DNA from: Candidatus Trichofilum aggregatum | GTDB lineage: Bacteria; Chloroflexota; Anaerolineae; Promineifilales; Promineifilaceae | Assembly (NCBI GenBank): GCA_016716885.1 | Contig: JADJUV010000010.1 | Location: forward strand, 62,001-126,000 | Length of the DNA: 64,000 nucleotides | Reading direction: 5' to 3' | Shown: piece after piece, positions 55,914 through 64,000 of the stretch | Numbering within the stretch: the stretch's first letter is position 1 | How the letters are laid out: each line of letters opens with the position of its first letter | The notes under the pieces: generated by a model | Told to the model about the DNA's origin: nothing | The model's input: only the letters and a program-made list of their open reading frames with translations | Databases searched by the model: none | Translations under genes and position numbers: made by a program

Positions 55914-58404
55914 AGCGTAGGTGTCGTACAGGGAATGGACGCGTAGAGCGTTTTGGATGGCGGTTTTGTCCATGCCGGGTTGGTTAAGGCTGAAGGCGAC
56001 GGTGTGGCTATGGCCCGGCTGGAGATGGAAGAAGCCATCGGCAACCTGCACAGCATCATCACTGGTTTCTAGCCACACCCAGAGGGCGGCTTTGTCGCTG
56101 GAGAGGGTCACGCGGCCCCTCCCCTTCCCCCTCATCCATCTCCACGTCCCACTTAATCACTGGCCGGGCCAGCCCCAAATGTTTGGGCCGACCAAACAGG
56201 GCCAGGTTGGTGGACACAGCCACCCCCGCCACTTTCAGGGTCAGCCAGACCAGCAGATTACGCGATCCATATTGAGCCAACGCGGCCGCGAAATCCAATG
56301 TCGTCAGGTGCGTGTTTTGGTTGGCGGGGAACGCGGCCGCGATCTCACCCCCATCCACCCGTTCCCCCTGCGCCGTGGTCACCACCCATTCAACCACCCC
56401 ATCCACCACGTCCAGCTTGTCGCTGGTCACATGCACCGCTACCTGCCCCGTCGCCGGATCCGCCACCGCCGAAACCAGCAGGGGGGCAAAGAAATGGCGG
56501 GCCATGTGGTGCAGGGCTTTCCAGCGGCCATCATAATCCAGCGACGACCAACTGGCTACCGGCCAACAATCATTTAACTGCCAATACAACGTGCCCATCC
56601 CGCGTGGCATGGTGCGCCGCCAATGCTCCACGGCATGTTTAATCGCCATCCCCTGCAAAATCTGGCTGAGCCACAGGGTCATGTCAAACGACGTGGGCAG
56701 GCGGAACCAGTCCAGCAGGTAGTGCATGATGCGGCTGTTGCCGTTGTCACTGCGCTGGTGAAGCTCCATGATGTAGCTGGTGATGTTTTCGTCTTCCGGC
56801 TCGGTGTAGGTGCGTACCATTTGCGGTTCGGGGAAGGATTGGAAGCCGAATTCGCTGTTAAAGCGATGGAAACAGGTGTAATAAAACTCAAACGGCTGTA
56901 GCCCGTGCCACACATCCCAAATGTGGGCGTCACCCCAGCGCGGATCATTAAAATGGTAGCGGTTCTCGTAGGGGGTGTGTGGGCTACCGGGCCAATAATC
57001 GGTTTGCGGCGCCAGTTCGGCGGCCAGTTCGGCCAGGCGATGATCGAACAGTTTGCTGTAGTCGGCCCAACTCATGGCGTGGTCAGACCAGGTTTCGCCC
57101 ACCAGCCCTTGCTCCAGTTCGTTGTTGCCACACCAGAGAGCCAACGAGGCATGGTGACGCAAACGGCGGAAGTTCTCGATGGCCTCTTGTTCGACGTTTT
57201 GCATGAAGGCTTCGTCAAAGGTGGGGTAGGTGGCGCAGGCAAACATAAAATCTTGCCACAGACAGATGCCCAGTTCGTCGCACTGGTCGTAGAAAATGGT
57301 CTGCTCGTAAATGCCCCCACCCCACACCCGGAGCATGTTCATGTTCGCGGCCGCGGCCGCATCCAACAGTTGTTTATACCGTTCATCCGTCAGCCGGGTA
57401 ACCAACGCATCCGCCGGAATCCAGTTGGCCCCTTTGGCAAAAAAGGGCACATCATTACAGGCAAAGTGGAAGCTCTCGCCCCACTCGTCTTTTTGGCGCA
57501 CCAGCCGCAACGTCCGCAAACCGATGCGCCTTTCCCACCTGTCCAGCGGCTGATCCGCTTCGTCCAACAAGGTGACGGTGACGGTGTACAACGGCTGTGT
57601 ACCCAGGCCGTTGGGCCACCACAGTTCCGGGTTGGTGACGACCAGCGTCGCTGTGCCGCTGGCATCCACCAGGTTGATCGTCTGCGCGGCGATGGGTTGC
57701 CCGGCGAATGTGACCTGGCAGATGGCTTTGAGGGGCGCGGCCGCGCTCTGTTCCGCTGTTACCTGGCACGTCAACGTGACTTGACCCGACTCCGCATGGT
57801 CTTGAGCGACATAAACATCGGCCAGCCGCGCCGTATCCAGGGCCACCAGGGTGATGTCACGCCAGATGCCACACGTCACCAACATTGGCCCCCAGTCCCA
57901 GCCAAAATTGCATTGGGATTTCCGCACGTAGTTGCCGCCGGGCAATTTGTGGCTTTCGGTGCTCCAGCTATGGATGTACCGCTCGGCCAGTTTGGCCTGC
58001 CCGTAGCGCAGGGCCGAATCAAACCGCACCACGATTTCGTTGTCGCCGGGGCGCAACAGGGGTTTGACCTCAAATTCCCAGGTGCGGAACATGTTGTCGG
58101 TCTGGCCGAGTTGGGTTCCGTTGAGCCAGAGGGTCGCCAGGGTGTCCAGCCCGGCACACTGGAGCAAAACCCGCTCGTGCTGAAGCAGGTCGGCGGCTAC
58201 GGTGAAGGTGCGCCGGTAGACCCAATCCACCTCGCCAATCCACATGACCTGGTGTTCGTTGTCACGATAAAAGGGATCAGGAATGGCCGCGGCCGCGAGC
58301 AAATCCGTATGCACACATCCCGGAACCGTCGCCGCCAGCCACGCTTCATCAGCCTGGGTGGCCTGTTTTACCTGCCATTGCCCGTTTAATGTCACTGTTT
58401 GCAT
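55911..58404 (-). CDS. GH2 beta-mannosidase-type enzyme, one frame shift near the 3' end
   Basis: A cytoplasmic enzyme of about 830 residues that removes terminal beta-mannose. N-terminal jelly-roll (VTLNGQWQVKQATQADEAW; VPGCVHTDLLAA), two Ig-like domains, then the barrel with ANWIPADALV, WGGGIYEQ, acid/base Glu in CGNNELEQ and nucleophile Glu in RFNSEFGFQSFPE, and WQLNDCWPVASWSS. The frame from 58404 drifts near 56118, where an extra G in GGGG sends it off; the true end continues as RVTLSSDKAALWVWLET to 55911. Start at 58404: GAGGAGC lies just upstream. Several GCGGCCGC copies, one doubled (57347-57360). Confidence 0.9.
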
Positions 58405-58449
58405 GTTGCTCCTCATGGGGTGATGATGAATGTCGAAGGTCATCCCAGG

Positions 58450-58505
58450 TTTGTAGTGACCGCTTTAGCGGGCTGGTGCTAGCCCGCTAAAGCGGTCACT
58501 ACAAA
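58450..58505. repeat. Dispersed hairpin GTAGTGACCGCTTTAGCGGG, perfect copy
   Basis: Perfect 25-bp arms (58450-58474 and 58481-58505) around a 6-base loop, between two minus-strand genes. Other copies at 34781 and 60351. Confidence 0.75.
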
Positions 58506-58537
58506 CCCGTTTTGCGGGACAACTCCTTCGTATTGGG

Positions 58538-60286
58538 TCACTTTCTCTCTATCTTAAACGCCATATCCGTCTGGAAATCGGGTAGGGTGATGAGGCAAGG
58601 TTGCCCGGCGGTGCAGGTTAGTTCCAGCGCATCCAGGTAAAGGCCCTGCCAGGTGTCATACGGGGTGATGGTGTAGGTTCCAGCGGCCAACCCCCGGATT
58701 TCTACCTCAACCCCCTGGTGCACGGTCGCGGCCGCGCGCACCGTCTCAATCGGTTGGCCTTCCAGGGCAAAATCCTGCACCCAAAACAGACCACCCATTT
58801 CCCCAGCCACGCCCCAGCCTCTCACCTCTGGCTCGCGGCTGATAATTTCCAGGGTCGCCGGATTCCACTCGGCCAGGGGCATGCCCGCCACAAACTGGGC
58901 CAGACGGCTCAGGTCGGCGTTCATCTCCTCAGATAAGCGCATCCAGGAACCGCCACTGTTCCATTCGGCGGGGGTCATGGCTGCCCCGCTGGCCAACGCG
59001 GCCCACAAGGCGTGATGGAACAATTCCGGGTAGTGGGTGTTGCCCTGAACGCCAAACTCACCCACCCAGTTGGGTTTGTCGGCCCGGTTGAACATGAGGT
59101 TAGTCCATTGGGCCAGGACCGCGGCCGCGCCCACCGCATCGTCGTCAAAATCGTACAGATGCACCTGCGGCGCATCCATCGCCAGATGGCCCGTTTCCCA
59201 GTCCACATCCCCAGACCGGCTGGCCGTGGTGGGGTGACGATAAGGATCATGGGCGACAAAATAGTCGTTGACCCGTCCGTGCCAGGGATCGGTTTGTTCG
59301 TAGGCGTTGGTGCCGTTGATCTCGGAGACGGTCTGCCACATGCCGATAGCCGGGCTGTATCCCCATCGGGCAATAATGTAGCGGTAGAAATTAGCTTGCC
59401 ATTCCCAGGCTTCCTCAGAGGTGAAAAAGGTGTCCAGGTCGCCTAACTTGCTGAACCCGTTTGTGCCCCAGCGGCCATCGCCCCAATCATGGCTGTTATC
59501 ACGCAGTTGCGGATGATCCCACACGGTGAAGATGAGGAAGATGCCTTCTTTTTCCGCATCTTTGACGATGACATCAATCAGGTTCAAATTGGAGATGGAA
59601 TAATCATCGTAGCTCTGGTTAAGGGGCGAATTGGAATAAAGCGGCCACCAGACGACAAAGTTTTCGTTGGCCGCCTTCATGTTGTCGAACAGGCGCACCC
59701 CTTCTTCGGCGTCGAAGCCATCTATGAGAATGTTGAGGGCGTCGCAGTGGCCGATGCCATAAAACGGTGTGCCATCGTGGTGGACGAGGTAATGGCCGCT
59801 GTAGGCCGGGTTGACCTGGTTGCCGGGTTGGAGCCAACCGTGCAACTCGGAAGGGAGCACGGTGAAGGTTCCCTCAGAGGGTAGACTGCGGCCGCGGGCA
59901 TCCGTGATGCTGAGTTGATACCGCCAGCCCCCTTCCTGAGACGGCGTAAACCGGACACGCCACGCCTCTTCCCCATCCCAAAAACCCGGCACCTTCATTT
60001 CGCTCCCATCCGGCCCTACAAAAATCGCCTCCAGACTGACCTCGCGGGCGTCATAAGGGTTGCGGTATTCAGCTTCTACTTCCAGGGTCATTTCCAGCGA
60101 TTCGTAGCGGGGTAATTCGAGGCGATCCAGGGTTGCGACAGTTATTTTGGGCAGGTCGGGGATGGGGGTTGGGGAGGCCGGGGGCGTGGCCGTGGCCGGG
60201 AGTTCACGGTTACCACATGCAGTACTGAACGCGGCCGCGGCCATCAGCACCCCCACAATAACAATGATTCGCAGTTTGGCATTCAT
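58538..60286 (-). CDS. Lipoprotein with DUF5060 and a GH-A-like barrel
   Basis: A 582-residue exported lipoprotein: signal peptide with AAAAFSTAC, Pro-rich linker, N-terminal beta-sandwich (about 45-145, DUF5060: LEMTLEVEAEYRNPYD; EAWRVRFTPSQEGGWRYQ), then a TIM barrel starting at FYGIGHCDALNILI. Candidate acid/base Glu in MWQTVSEINGTN and nucleophile Glu in WVGEFGVQGN. The C-terminal DUF5605-like sandwich has GTYTITPYDTWQG. Such proteins are putative endo-glycanases in polysaccharide loci. An AACCGGTT operator lies 205 bases upstream. Confidence 0.78.
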   Translation of the reverse strand: MNAKLRIIVIVGVLMAAAAFSTACGNRELPATATPPASPTPIPDLPKITVATLDRLELPRYESLEMTLEVEAEYRNPYDAREVSLEAIFVGPDGSEMKVPGFWDGEEAWRVRFTPSQEGGWRYQLSITDARGRSLPSEGTFTVLPSELHGWLQPGNQVNPAYSGHYLVHHDGTPFYGIGHCDALNILIDGFDAEEGVRLFDNMKAANENFVVWWPLYSNSPLNQSYDDYSISNLNLIDVIVKDAEKEGIFLIFTVWDHPQLRDNSHDWGDGRWGTNGFSKLGDLDTFFTSEEAWEWQANFYRYIIARWGYSPAIGMWQTVSEINGTNAYEQTDPWHGRVNDYFVAHDPYRHPTTASRSGDVDWETGHLAMDAPQVHLYDFDDDAVGAAAVLAQWTNLMFNRADKPNWVGEFGVQGNTHYPELFHHALWAALASGAAMTPAEWNSGGSWMRLSEEMNADLSRLAQFVAGMPLAEWNPATLEIISREPEVRGWGVAGEMGGLFWVQDFALEGQPIETVRAAATVHQGVEVEIRGLAAGTYTITPYDTWQGLYLDALELTCTAGQPCLITLPDFQTDMAFKIERK

Positions 60287-60350
60287 GGCTGCTTCCTCTG
60301 AAGTTCACTCACACAAAAGCGCAAAATAGAGACCCCAAGACGGCGTTCTT

Positions 60351-60402
60351 GTTCGTAGTGACGACTTTAGTCGGCTCGCCCGCTAAAGCGGTCACTACAA
60401 AC
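60351..60402. repeat. Dispersed hairpin GTAGTGACGACTTTAGTCGG, variant copy
   Basis: The left arm has changed to ACGACTTTAGTCGGCT while the right arm keeps the GCCCGCTAAAGCGGTCACTA form, so each half is now closer to a self-hairpin. Confidence 0.6.
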
Positions 60403-60406
60403 ATGA

Positions 60407-60438
60407 CAACTTGAAACCTGAAACTTGAAACCTGAAAC
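60407..60438. repeat. STRR tract, TTGAAACCTGAAAC words
   Basis: Four direct GAAACCT/TGAAAC units, same family as 22436 and 24560. Confidence 0.55.
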
Positions 60439-60490
60439 TCTCCCCCGCGCTTGCACCATCAACAGGTCATGTTATCATTTGACGCGCTAA

Positions 60491-60502
60491 GAAACCGGTT
60501 AC
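60491..60502. promoter_or_regulatory. LacI-type operator between DUF5060 gene and efflux gene
   Basis: GAAACCGGTTAC, identical to the 50821 site, in the divergent gap 60287-60662. Confidence 0.6.
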
Positions 60503-60568
60503 ATTATAACAGGCAACCCCTTAGCCAACATATTTTGGCGTTGCCCGTGTTGTCCATAAGGTAAAACA

Positions 60569-60657
60569 ACTAGAGCTAGAGCTAGAGAGGAGAGCGAGAG
60601 AAAACAAGTCGGGAAAACCCTCTAGCTCTGGCTCTGAACTCTAAACTCAGGAAAATA
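60569..60657. repeat. STRR tract, CTAGAG / CTCTAG words, inverted arms
   Basis: CTAGAGCTAGAGCTAGAGAG faces CTCTAGCTCTGGCTCTGAAC. It reaches to a few bases before the next start codon. Confidence 0.6.
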
Positions 60658-60662
60658 ATCTC

Positions 60663-61844
60663 TTGATGAAAAAGGCCATTCTCCTTCTTTGTATCCTCTG
60701 CCTGACGGCTTGTGGCTCTCTCGCCAGTGACCGGCGCACCGGCGTCACCAACGAACCCACACCGATTCCCACCAGTGTCGCGGCCGCACGCACCACCTAC
60801 GAAGTCACTCGCGGTGATGTCATTTACGAAGTCGAAGCCTCCGGGCGGGTCACACCCGTGATTGAACAGGCGTTGGCCTTCAACTTGAACGGGGTGGTCA
60901 GCCAGGTGCATGTACAAACCGGTGACATCGTGCAAGCCGGTGAGGCCATCGCCGACCTGGATACCTCAGGCTGGCAAGGCGAGTTGGTGCTGGCCCAATC
61001 GGCCCTGGCCATTGCTCAGGGCCAGCTAGACGCCTCGCAACAGGTCATCAGTCTGGCCCGGCAAAATGCCGAGTTGCGCCGCGACCTGGCCCAGCTTGAT
61101 CTGGATTTTGCCCTGGCCGAAGCGGGGGATAACCCCACCCCGGAACAGCAATACCAGATTGATCGGCTGACGATTTTGCGGGAGCTGGCCCAGTTGGATG
61201 TGGATGCGCTGGTGACCGACCTCGACCCGGAACTTCAGGCGGCGGTGGACGCGGCCGCGCTCCAGGTAGCCGAGCTAGAAAACACCATCGCCCAGGCCCA
61301 TCTGGTAGCCCCTTTTGACGGCGAAATCTCCGCCCTGAGTGTATCTGAAGGCCGAGCCGTCAACGCCGGTCAGCCGGTGGGGGCGATTGCCGACCCCAGC
61401 CAGTTAGAAATAACCGTGACCTTACGCGACAACCAGCTACAAGAGTTAGCCGAGGGTTTACCCGTCGTGATTACCCCGGCCGGTAATCCAGGGGATGCCC
61501 TCATGGGCACGGTGCGTCGCCTGCCTTACCCATATGGCAGTGGCGGCGAAACCGCCATCGCCGATGCCGACCCCTCGACCCGCATTCAGTTTGATGACCT
61601 GATCGGCGCCCTCACTGCTTACGAACCGGGCGACCGGGTGAGCGTGAGTATTCTCGTCACCCAGCGACCAGGGGTGTTATGGCTACCCCCGGCGGCCATC
61701 CGCGACTTTAACGGGCGCAAATTTGTGGTGGTGCAGGTGGGTGACGTGCAACAACGGGTGGATGTGACCTTGGGCATTACTGGCCGCGGCCGCGTCGAAA
61801 TTCTCACCGGTGTAGAAGAAGGGCAAATCATCGTCGGGCAGTAA
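60663..61844 (+). CDS. Membrane-fusion (HlyD/MacA-like) lipoprotein
   Basis: A 393-residue periplasmic adaptor of an efflux or lipid-export ABC system. Signal peptide AILLLCILCLTAC (lipobox), a biotinyl/lipoyl-like segment (FNLNGVVSQVHVQTGDIVQAGEAIADLD, in two parts), a helical hairpin of about 100 residues (LVLAQSALAIAQGQLDASQQ; QLDLDFALAEAG), the second lipoyl half AHLVAPFDGEISALSV and a beta-barrel LEITVTLRDNQLQEL. It is followed after a repeat tract by an FtsX-like permease, the usual partner. Start may be 60663 or 60666; the lead tract offers no clear ribosome site. Confidence 0.85.
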   Translation: MMKKAILLLCILCLTACGSLASDRRTGVTNEPTPIPTSVAAARTTYEVTRGDVIYEVEASGRVTPVIEQALAFNLNGVVSQVHVQTGDIVQAGEAIADLDTSGWQGELVLAQSALAIAQGQLDASQQVISLARQNAELRRDLAQLDLDFALAEAGDNPTPEQQYQIDRLTILRELAQLDVDALVTDLDPELQAAVDAAALQVAELENTIAQAHLVAPFDGEISALSVSEGRAVNAGQPVGAIADPSQLEITVTLRDNQLQELAEGLPVVITPAGNPGDALMGTVRRLPYPYGSGGETAIADADPSTRIQFDDLIGALTAYEPGDRVSVSILVTQRPGVLWLPPAAIRDFNGRKFVVVQVGDVQQRVDVTLGITGRGRVEILTGVEEGQIIVGQ

Positions 61845-61850
61845 TTACAG

Positions 61851-61915
61851 CAAGCTAGAGCGAGAGCAAGAGCTAGAGTATTCCCCCTCTAGCTCTAGCT
61901 CTAGCCCTAACTCCC
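61851..61915. repeat. STRR tract, GCTAGAGC / CTCTAGCT words, inverted arms
   Basis: AGCTAGAGCGAGAGCAAGAG faces CCTCTAGCTCTAGCTCTAGC, between the adaptor and permease genes, thus inside their mRNA. Confidence 0.6.
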
Positions 61916-61923
61916 CCTCACCT

Positions 61924-64000
61924 ATGTCACTCTTCTACCGCCTTCGCGCCATCTTCACCATCACCTTCAAGCGGCTCTATGCCCAACGAAGCCTGTCCCT
62001 GGTCACTCTGCTGGGGCTGACCACGGCCGTGGCCCTCATCATGACCATTCCTCTCTATGCCGATGCGGTTTATTTCCGCATTTTGCAGGAAGAGCTAAGC
62101 ACCAATGCCGAACGCGGCCGCAGACCCCCCTTCGCTTATCTGTACGATTATGTCGGTTCATGGGCCGGGCCGTTGCAGTGGGAAGACATTCAACCGGTTG
62201 ATGATTACCTGACTAACCAGGGAGCACGGGCGTTGGGTTTACCCGCCCAACTCACGGTGCGCCACCTGGAATCCGAACGGTTTAAGCTGTTTCCCGCCAG
62301 CACCAGTAATTACGCCGACGATACCGGCTCACTGGGCCTCTTCTATTTTGCGACTACCACCGGCATTAGTGATTACATTTCGCTACGCGAAGGCCAGTTC
62401 CCCGCCCCCGCCGATCCCTCGCCTGACAGCACCATTGAGGTGCTAATTTCCGAAACCTTCGCCAACGAGTCCGGTTTGCAGGTCGGTGATCCGCTCATCG
62501 CCTATGATTTTGTCCTGGACACGCTCAACCCACGAGAAACGTCCGTGCGCGTGGCGGGCATCTGGCAGGCCAACGACACCAGCGACGATTTTTGGTTTTT
62601 CACTCCCCAGACCTTTGACGATTTACTGCTCGTCCCTGAAGCCACCTTTAGCCAGCGGCTCAGCCCGGTTTTTAACAACGAAATCACCCGCGCCGTCTGG
62701 TATCTTGTGCTGGATGGCAGTGGTGTCAACACCACCAACGCTGATGCCCTGGCCGCCCGCTCTTTTCAGGTGGAACGGCGCACCACCACCCTTCTGGCAA
62801 ATCTGAGCAATAGCCTTTCCCCCGCTGGTGGCCTAAGCCGTTACCGCGCCGCCACCCAGCAGTTGACCGTGCTCCTTTCCGCCTTTAATGTGCCCGTTAT
62901 TGGCCTCATTCTGGCCTTTATTGGCCTGATTGTCGGGTTGGCTGTGAATCAGCGGCGCAATGAGATTGCCGTGATTCGTAGCCGGGGGGGAACGCCCTCG
63001 CAGGTGATGGGGTTTGCCTTGTTAGAAGGGTTGATACTGGGGGTCGTCTCTATCGTTTTGGGCACACTCCTGGCCCTGGCCATTACCCAACTCATGGGTA
63101 AATCACGCAGTTTCCTGGACTTCTCGGCCCCCGCCGATTTGCGGGTGGCCCTGACGCCCAATGCCTGGCAGGCCGCTCTCGTGGCGGTGGTTTTAGCCAT
63201 TGTGGCCCAGGTGTTACCGACCATCGCGGCCGCGCAAGATACCATCATCACCTACAAACAAGAACAGGCCCGCACCCTCAAACGCCCCTGGTGGCAAAGG
63301 GCCTGGCTGGATGTGCTTCTGCTCATTCCCGCCTTTTATGGCTACTACCAACTCGAACAACAGGGTTCCATCGTGGCGTCCGGCGCGATTCCCACCGGTG
63401 ACACCCCTTTCCAAAACCCCCTGCTTTTTCTCATTCCCATCCTGGCGGTATTTGCCTTCACCTTGCTTTTTGTACGGATACTGCCCTTGCTCATGTCGTT
63501 CATCAGTTGGCTGTTGTCCCATACGGATAGCATCGGCGTACTGATGGCGACCCGGCAGTTGGCCCGCACGCCGCGCCTGTACGCCATGCCCCTTATCCTG
63601 CTGGTTCTCACCGCCAGTCTGGCCGTCGTCACCGCCTCGTTGGCCCAAACGATGGATTATCAACTAAACGATGAATCGTTCTACGCTATCGGCGCGGATG
63701 TCAATTTGCGCGGCGCGGGGGTGGAATTTGGCGGGGCGTCCATTTTCCCCGGCCAAACCCAGGACGATGAGCGCACCCAGGGGATTTTCTTACCGATGTC
63801 AGAATACCAGGAGTTTCCCGGCGTGCTCGCGGCCGCGCGGGTTGGCCGCTACACTGGCGAAGCCCAGGTAGGCGATCAGCGCATCACGGGCATGTATCTG
63901 GGGCTTGACCGGGCCGATTTTGGGCAGGTAGCCTATTGGCGGCGCGATTTTGCCCCCTACTCTCTGGGTTCACTGCTCAACGCCCTCTCCACCTCACCCG
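61924..64000 (+). CDS. FtsX-like ABC transporter permease, 3' end outside the window
   Basis: At least 692 residues, open to the last base. First membrane helix LSLVTLLGLTTAVALIMTI, then a large extracellular MacB-like domain (about 60-300, EVLISETFANESGLQVGD), then helices with VIGLILAFIGLIVGLAVNQR, the FtsX-motif IAVIRSRGGTPSQVMGFALLEG, and GVLMATRQLARTPRLYAMPLIL starting a second unit. It probably forms an export or membrane-lipid handling complex with the adaptor encoded 80 bases upstream and an ATPase expected downstream. I translated the whole stretch by eye and found no stop. Confidence 0.85.
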   Translation, partial: MSLFYRLRAIFTITFKRLYAQRSLSLVTLLGLTTAVALIMTIPLYADAVYFRILQEELSTNAERGRRPPFAYLYDYVGSWAGPLQWEDIQPVDDYLTNQGARALGLPAQLTVRHLESERFKLFPASTSNYADDTGSLGLFYFATTTGISDYISLREGQFPAPADPSPDSTIEVLISETFANESGLQVGDPLIAYDFVLDTLNPRETSVRVAGIWQANDTSDDFWFFTPQTFDDLLLVPEATFSQRLSPVFNNEITRAVWYLVLDGSGVNTTNADALAARSFQVERRTTTLLANLSNSLSPAGGLSRYRAATQQLTVLLSAFNVPVIGLILAFIGLIVGLAVNQRRNEIAVIRSRGGTPSQVMGFALLEGLILGVVSIVLGTLLALAITQLMGKSRSFLDFSAPADLRVALTPNAWQAALVAVVLAIVAQVLPTIAAAQDTIITYKQEQARTLKRPWWQRAWLDVLLLIPAFYGYYQLEQQGSIVASGAIPTGDTPFQNPLLFLIPILAVFAFTLLFVRILPLLMSFISWLLSHTDSIGVLMATRQLARTPRLYAMPLILLVLTASLAVVTASLAQTMDYQLNDESFYAIGADVNLRGAGVEFGGASIFPGQTQDDERTQGIFLPMSEYQEFPGVLAAARVGRYTGEAQVGDQRITGMYLGLDRADFGQVAYWRRDFAPYSLGSLLNALSTSP

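Noticed and set aside
56059..56125. Alternative C-terminus of the GH2 protein
   Set aside because: This tail arises from an extra G at about 56118; the other frame continues with normal GH2 C-terminal sequence.
56905..58389. Long plus-strand open frame of 494 codons
   Set aside because: It lies opposite the GH2 gene, which has full catalytic motifs. No ribosome site and no recognisable protein.

Overview
This window looks like a chromosomal segment of a bacterium of the Chloroflexota, probably near Anaerolineae/Ardenticatenia. The placement is by impression only: lipoproteins with Thr/Pro-rich linkers behind the lipobox cysteine, a T-box leader before valS, SpoVS, one-chain E1 alpha/beta, clustered glycoside hydrolases with MalFG-type transporters, and mid-50s percent GC. 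No rRNA or tRNA gene and no CRISPR array was seen.

Layout. 0-2.3 kb: phospholipid operon (psd, pssA, an acyltransferase). 2.3-7.3 kb, mostly minus strand: crotonase, a TrmA/RlmD-like methyltransferase, CPBP protease, cupin, rpsU, a C26 amidohydrolase and rplS. 7.5-19.8 kb: gmd, a phosphohexomutase, small-molecule enzymes, a GT1 glycosyltransferase, a PQQ-type sugar dehydrogenase, an esterase and a UPF0175/DUF3368 toxin-antitoxin pair. 19.8-22.9 kb: valS with its T-box. 23.7-30.3 kb: a nucleotidyltransferase, three B12-binding radical SAM proteins and a methyltransferase in one direction. 30.3-34.1 kb: three membrane/glycosyltransfer genes (UPF0104 flippase-like, GT87, GT2) lying between two direct copies of one MITE-like repeat. 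34.3-40.7 kb: spoVS, a 2-oxoacid dehydrogenase E1-E2 operon, a lipoprotein and a six-repeat propeller protein. 40.9-60.3 kb: a carbohydrate-use region with GH1, GH3, GH2, GH18 and two GH-A-like lipoproteins, two sets of MalF/MalG permeases, one solute-binding lipoprotein and one LacI regulator. AACCGGTT-type palindromes occur four times there, including in front of lacI. 60.6-64 kb: a membrane-fusion lipoprotein and an FtsX-like permease cut by the window end.

Two genome-wide habits stand out. First, the palindrome GCGGCCGC occurs about 98 times (counted by eye), on average every 650 bases, mostly inside genes and in all reading frames, against about two expected from composition. This resembles HIP1 of cyanobacteria but with a different word. 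Second, intergenic gaps are repeatedly filled with short tandem words (for example CAGTCAGC, GGAACTCG, GAAACCTG, CTAGCTCT), often as two inverted arms, and such tracts also lie inside three coding regions including valS.

More than fifteen genes or gene parts are split by single-base shifts, mostly at short homopolymers. Most are probably sequencing or assembly errors. They are densest at 40.9-46.5 kb, so real decay there cannot be excluded.
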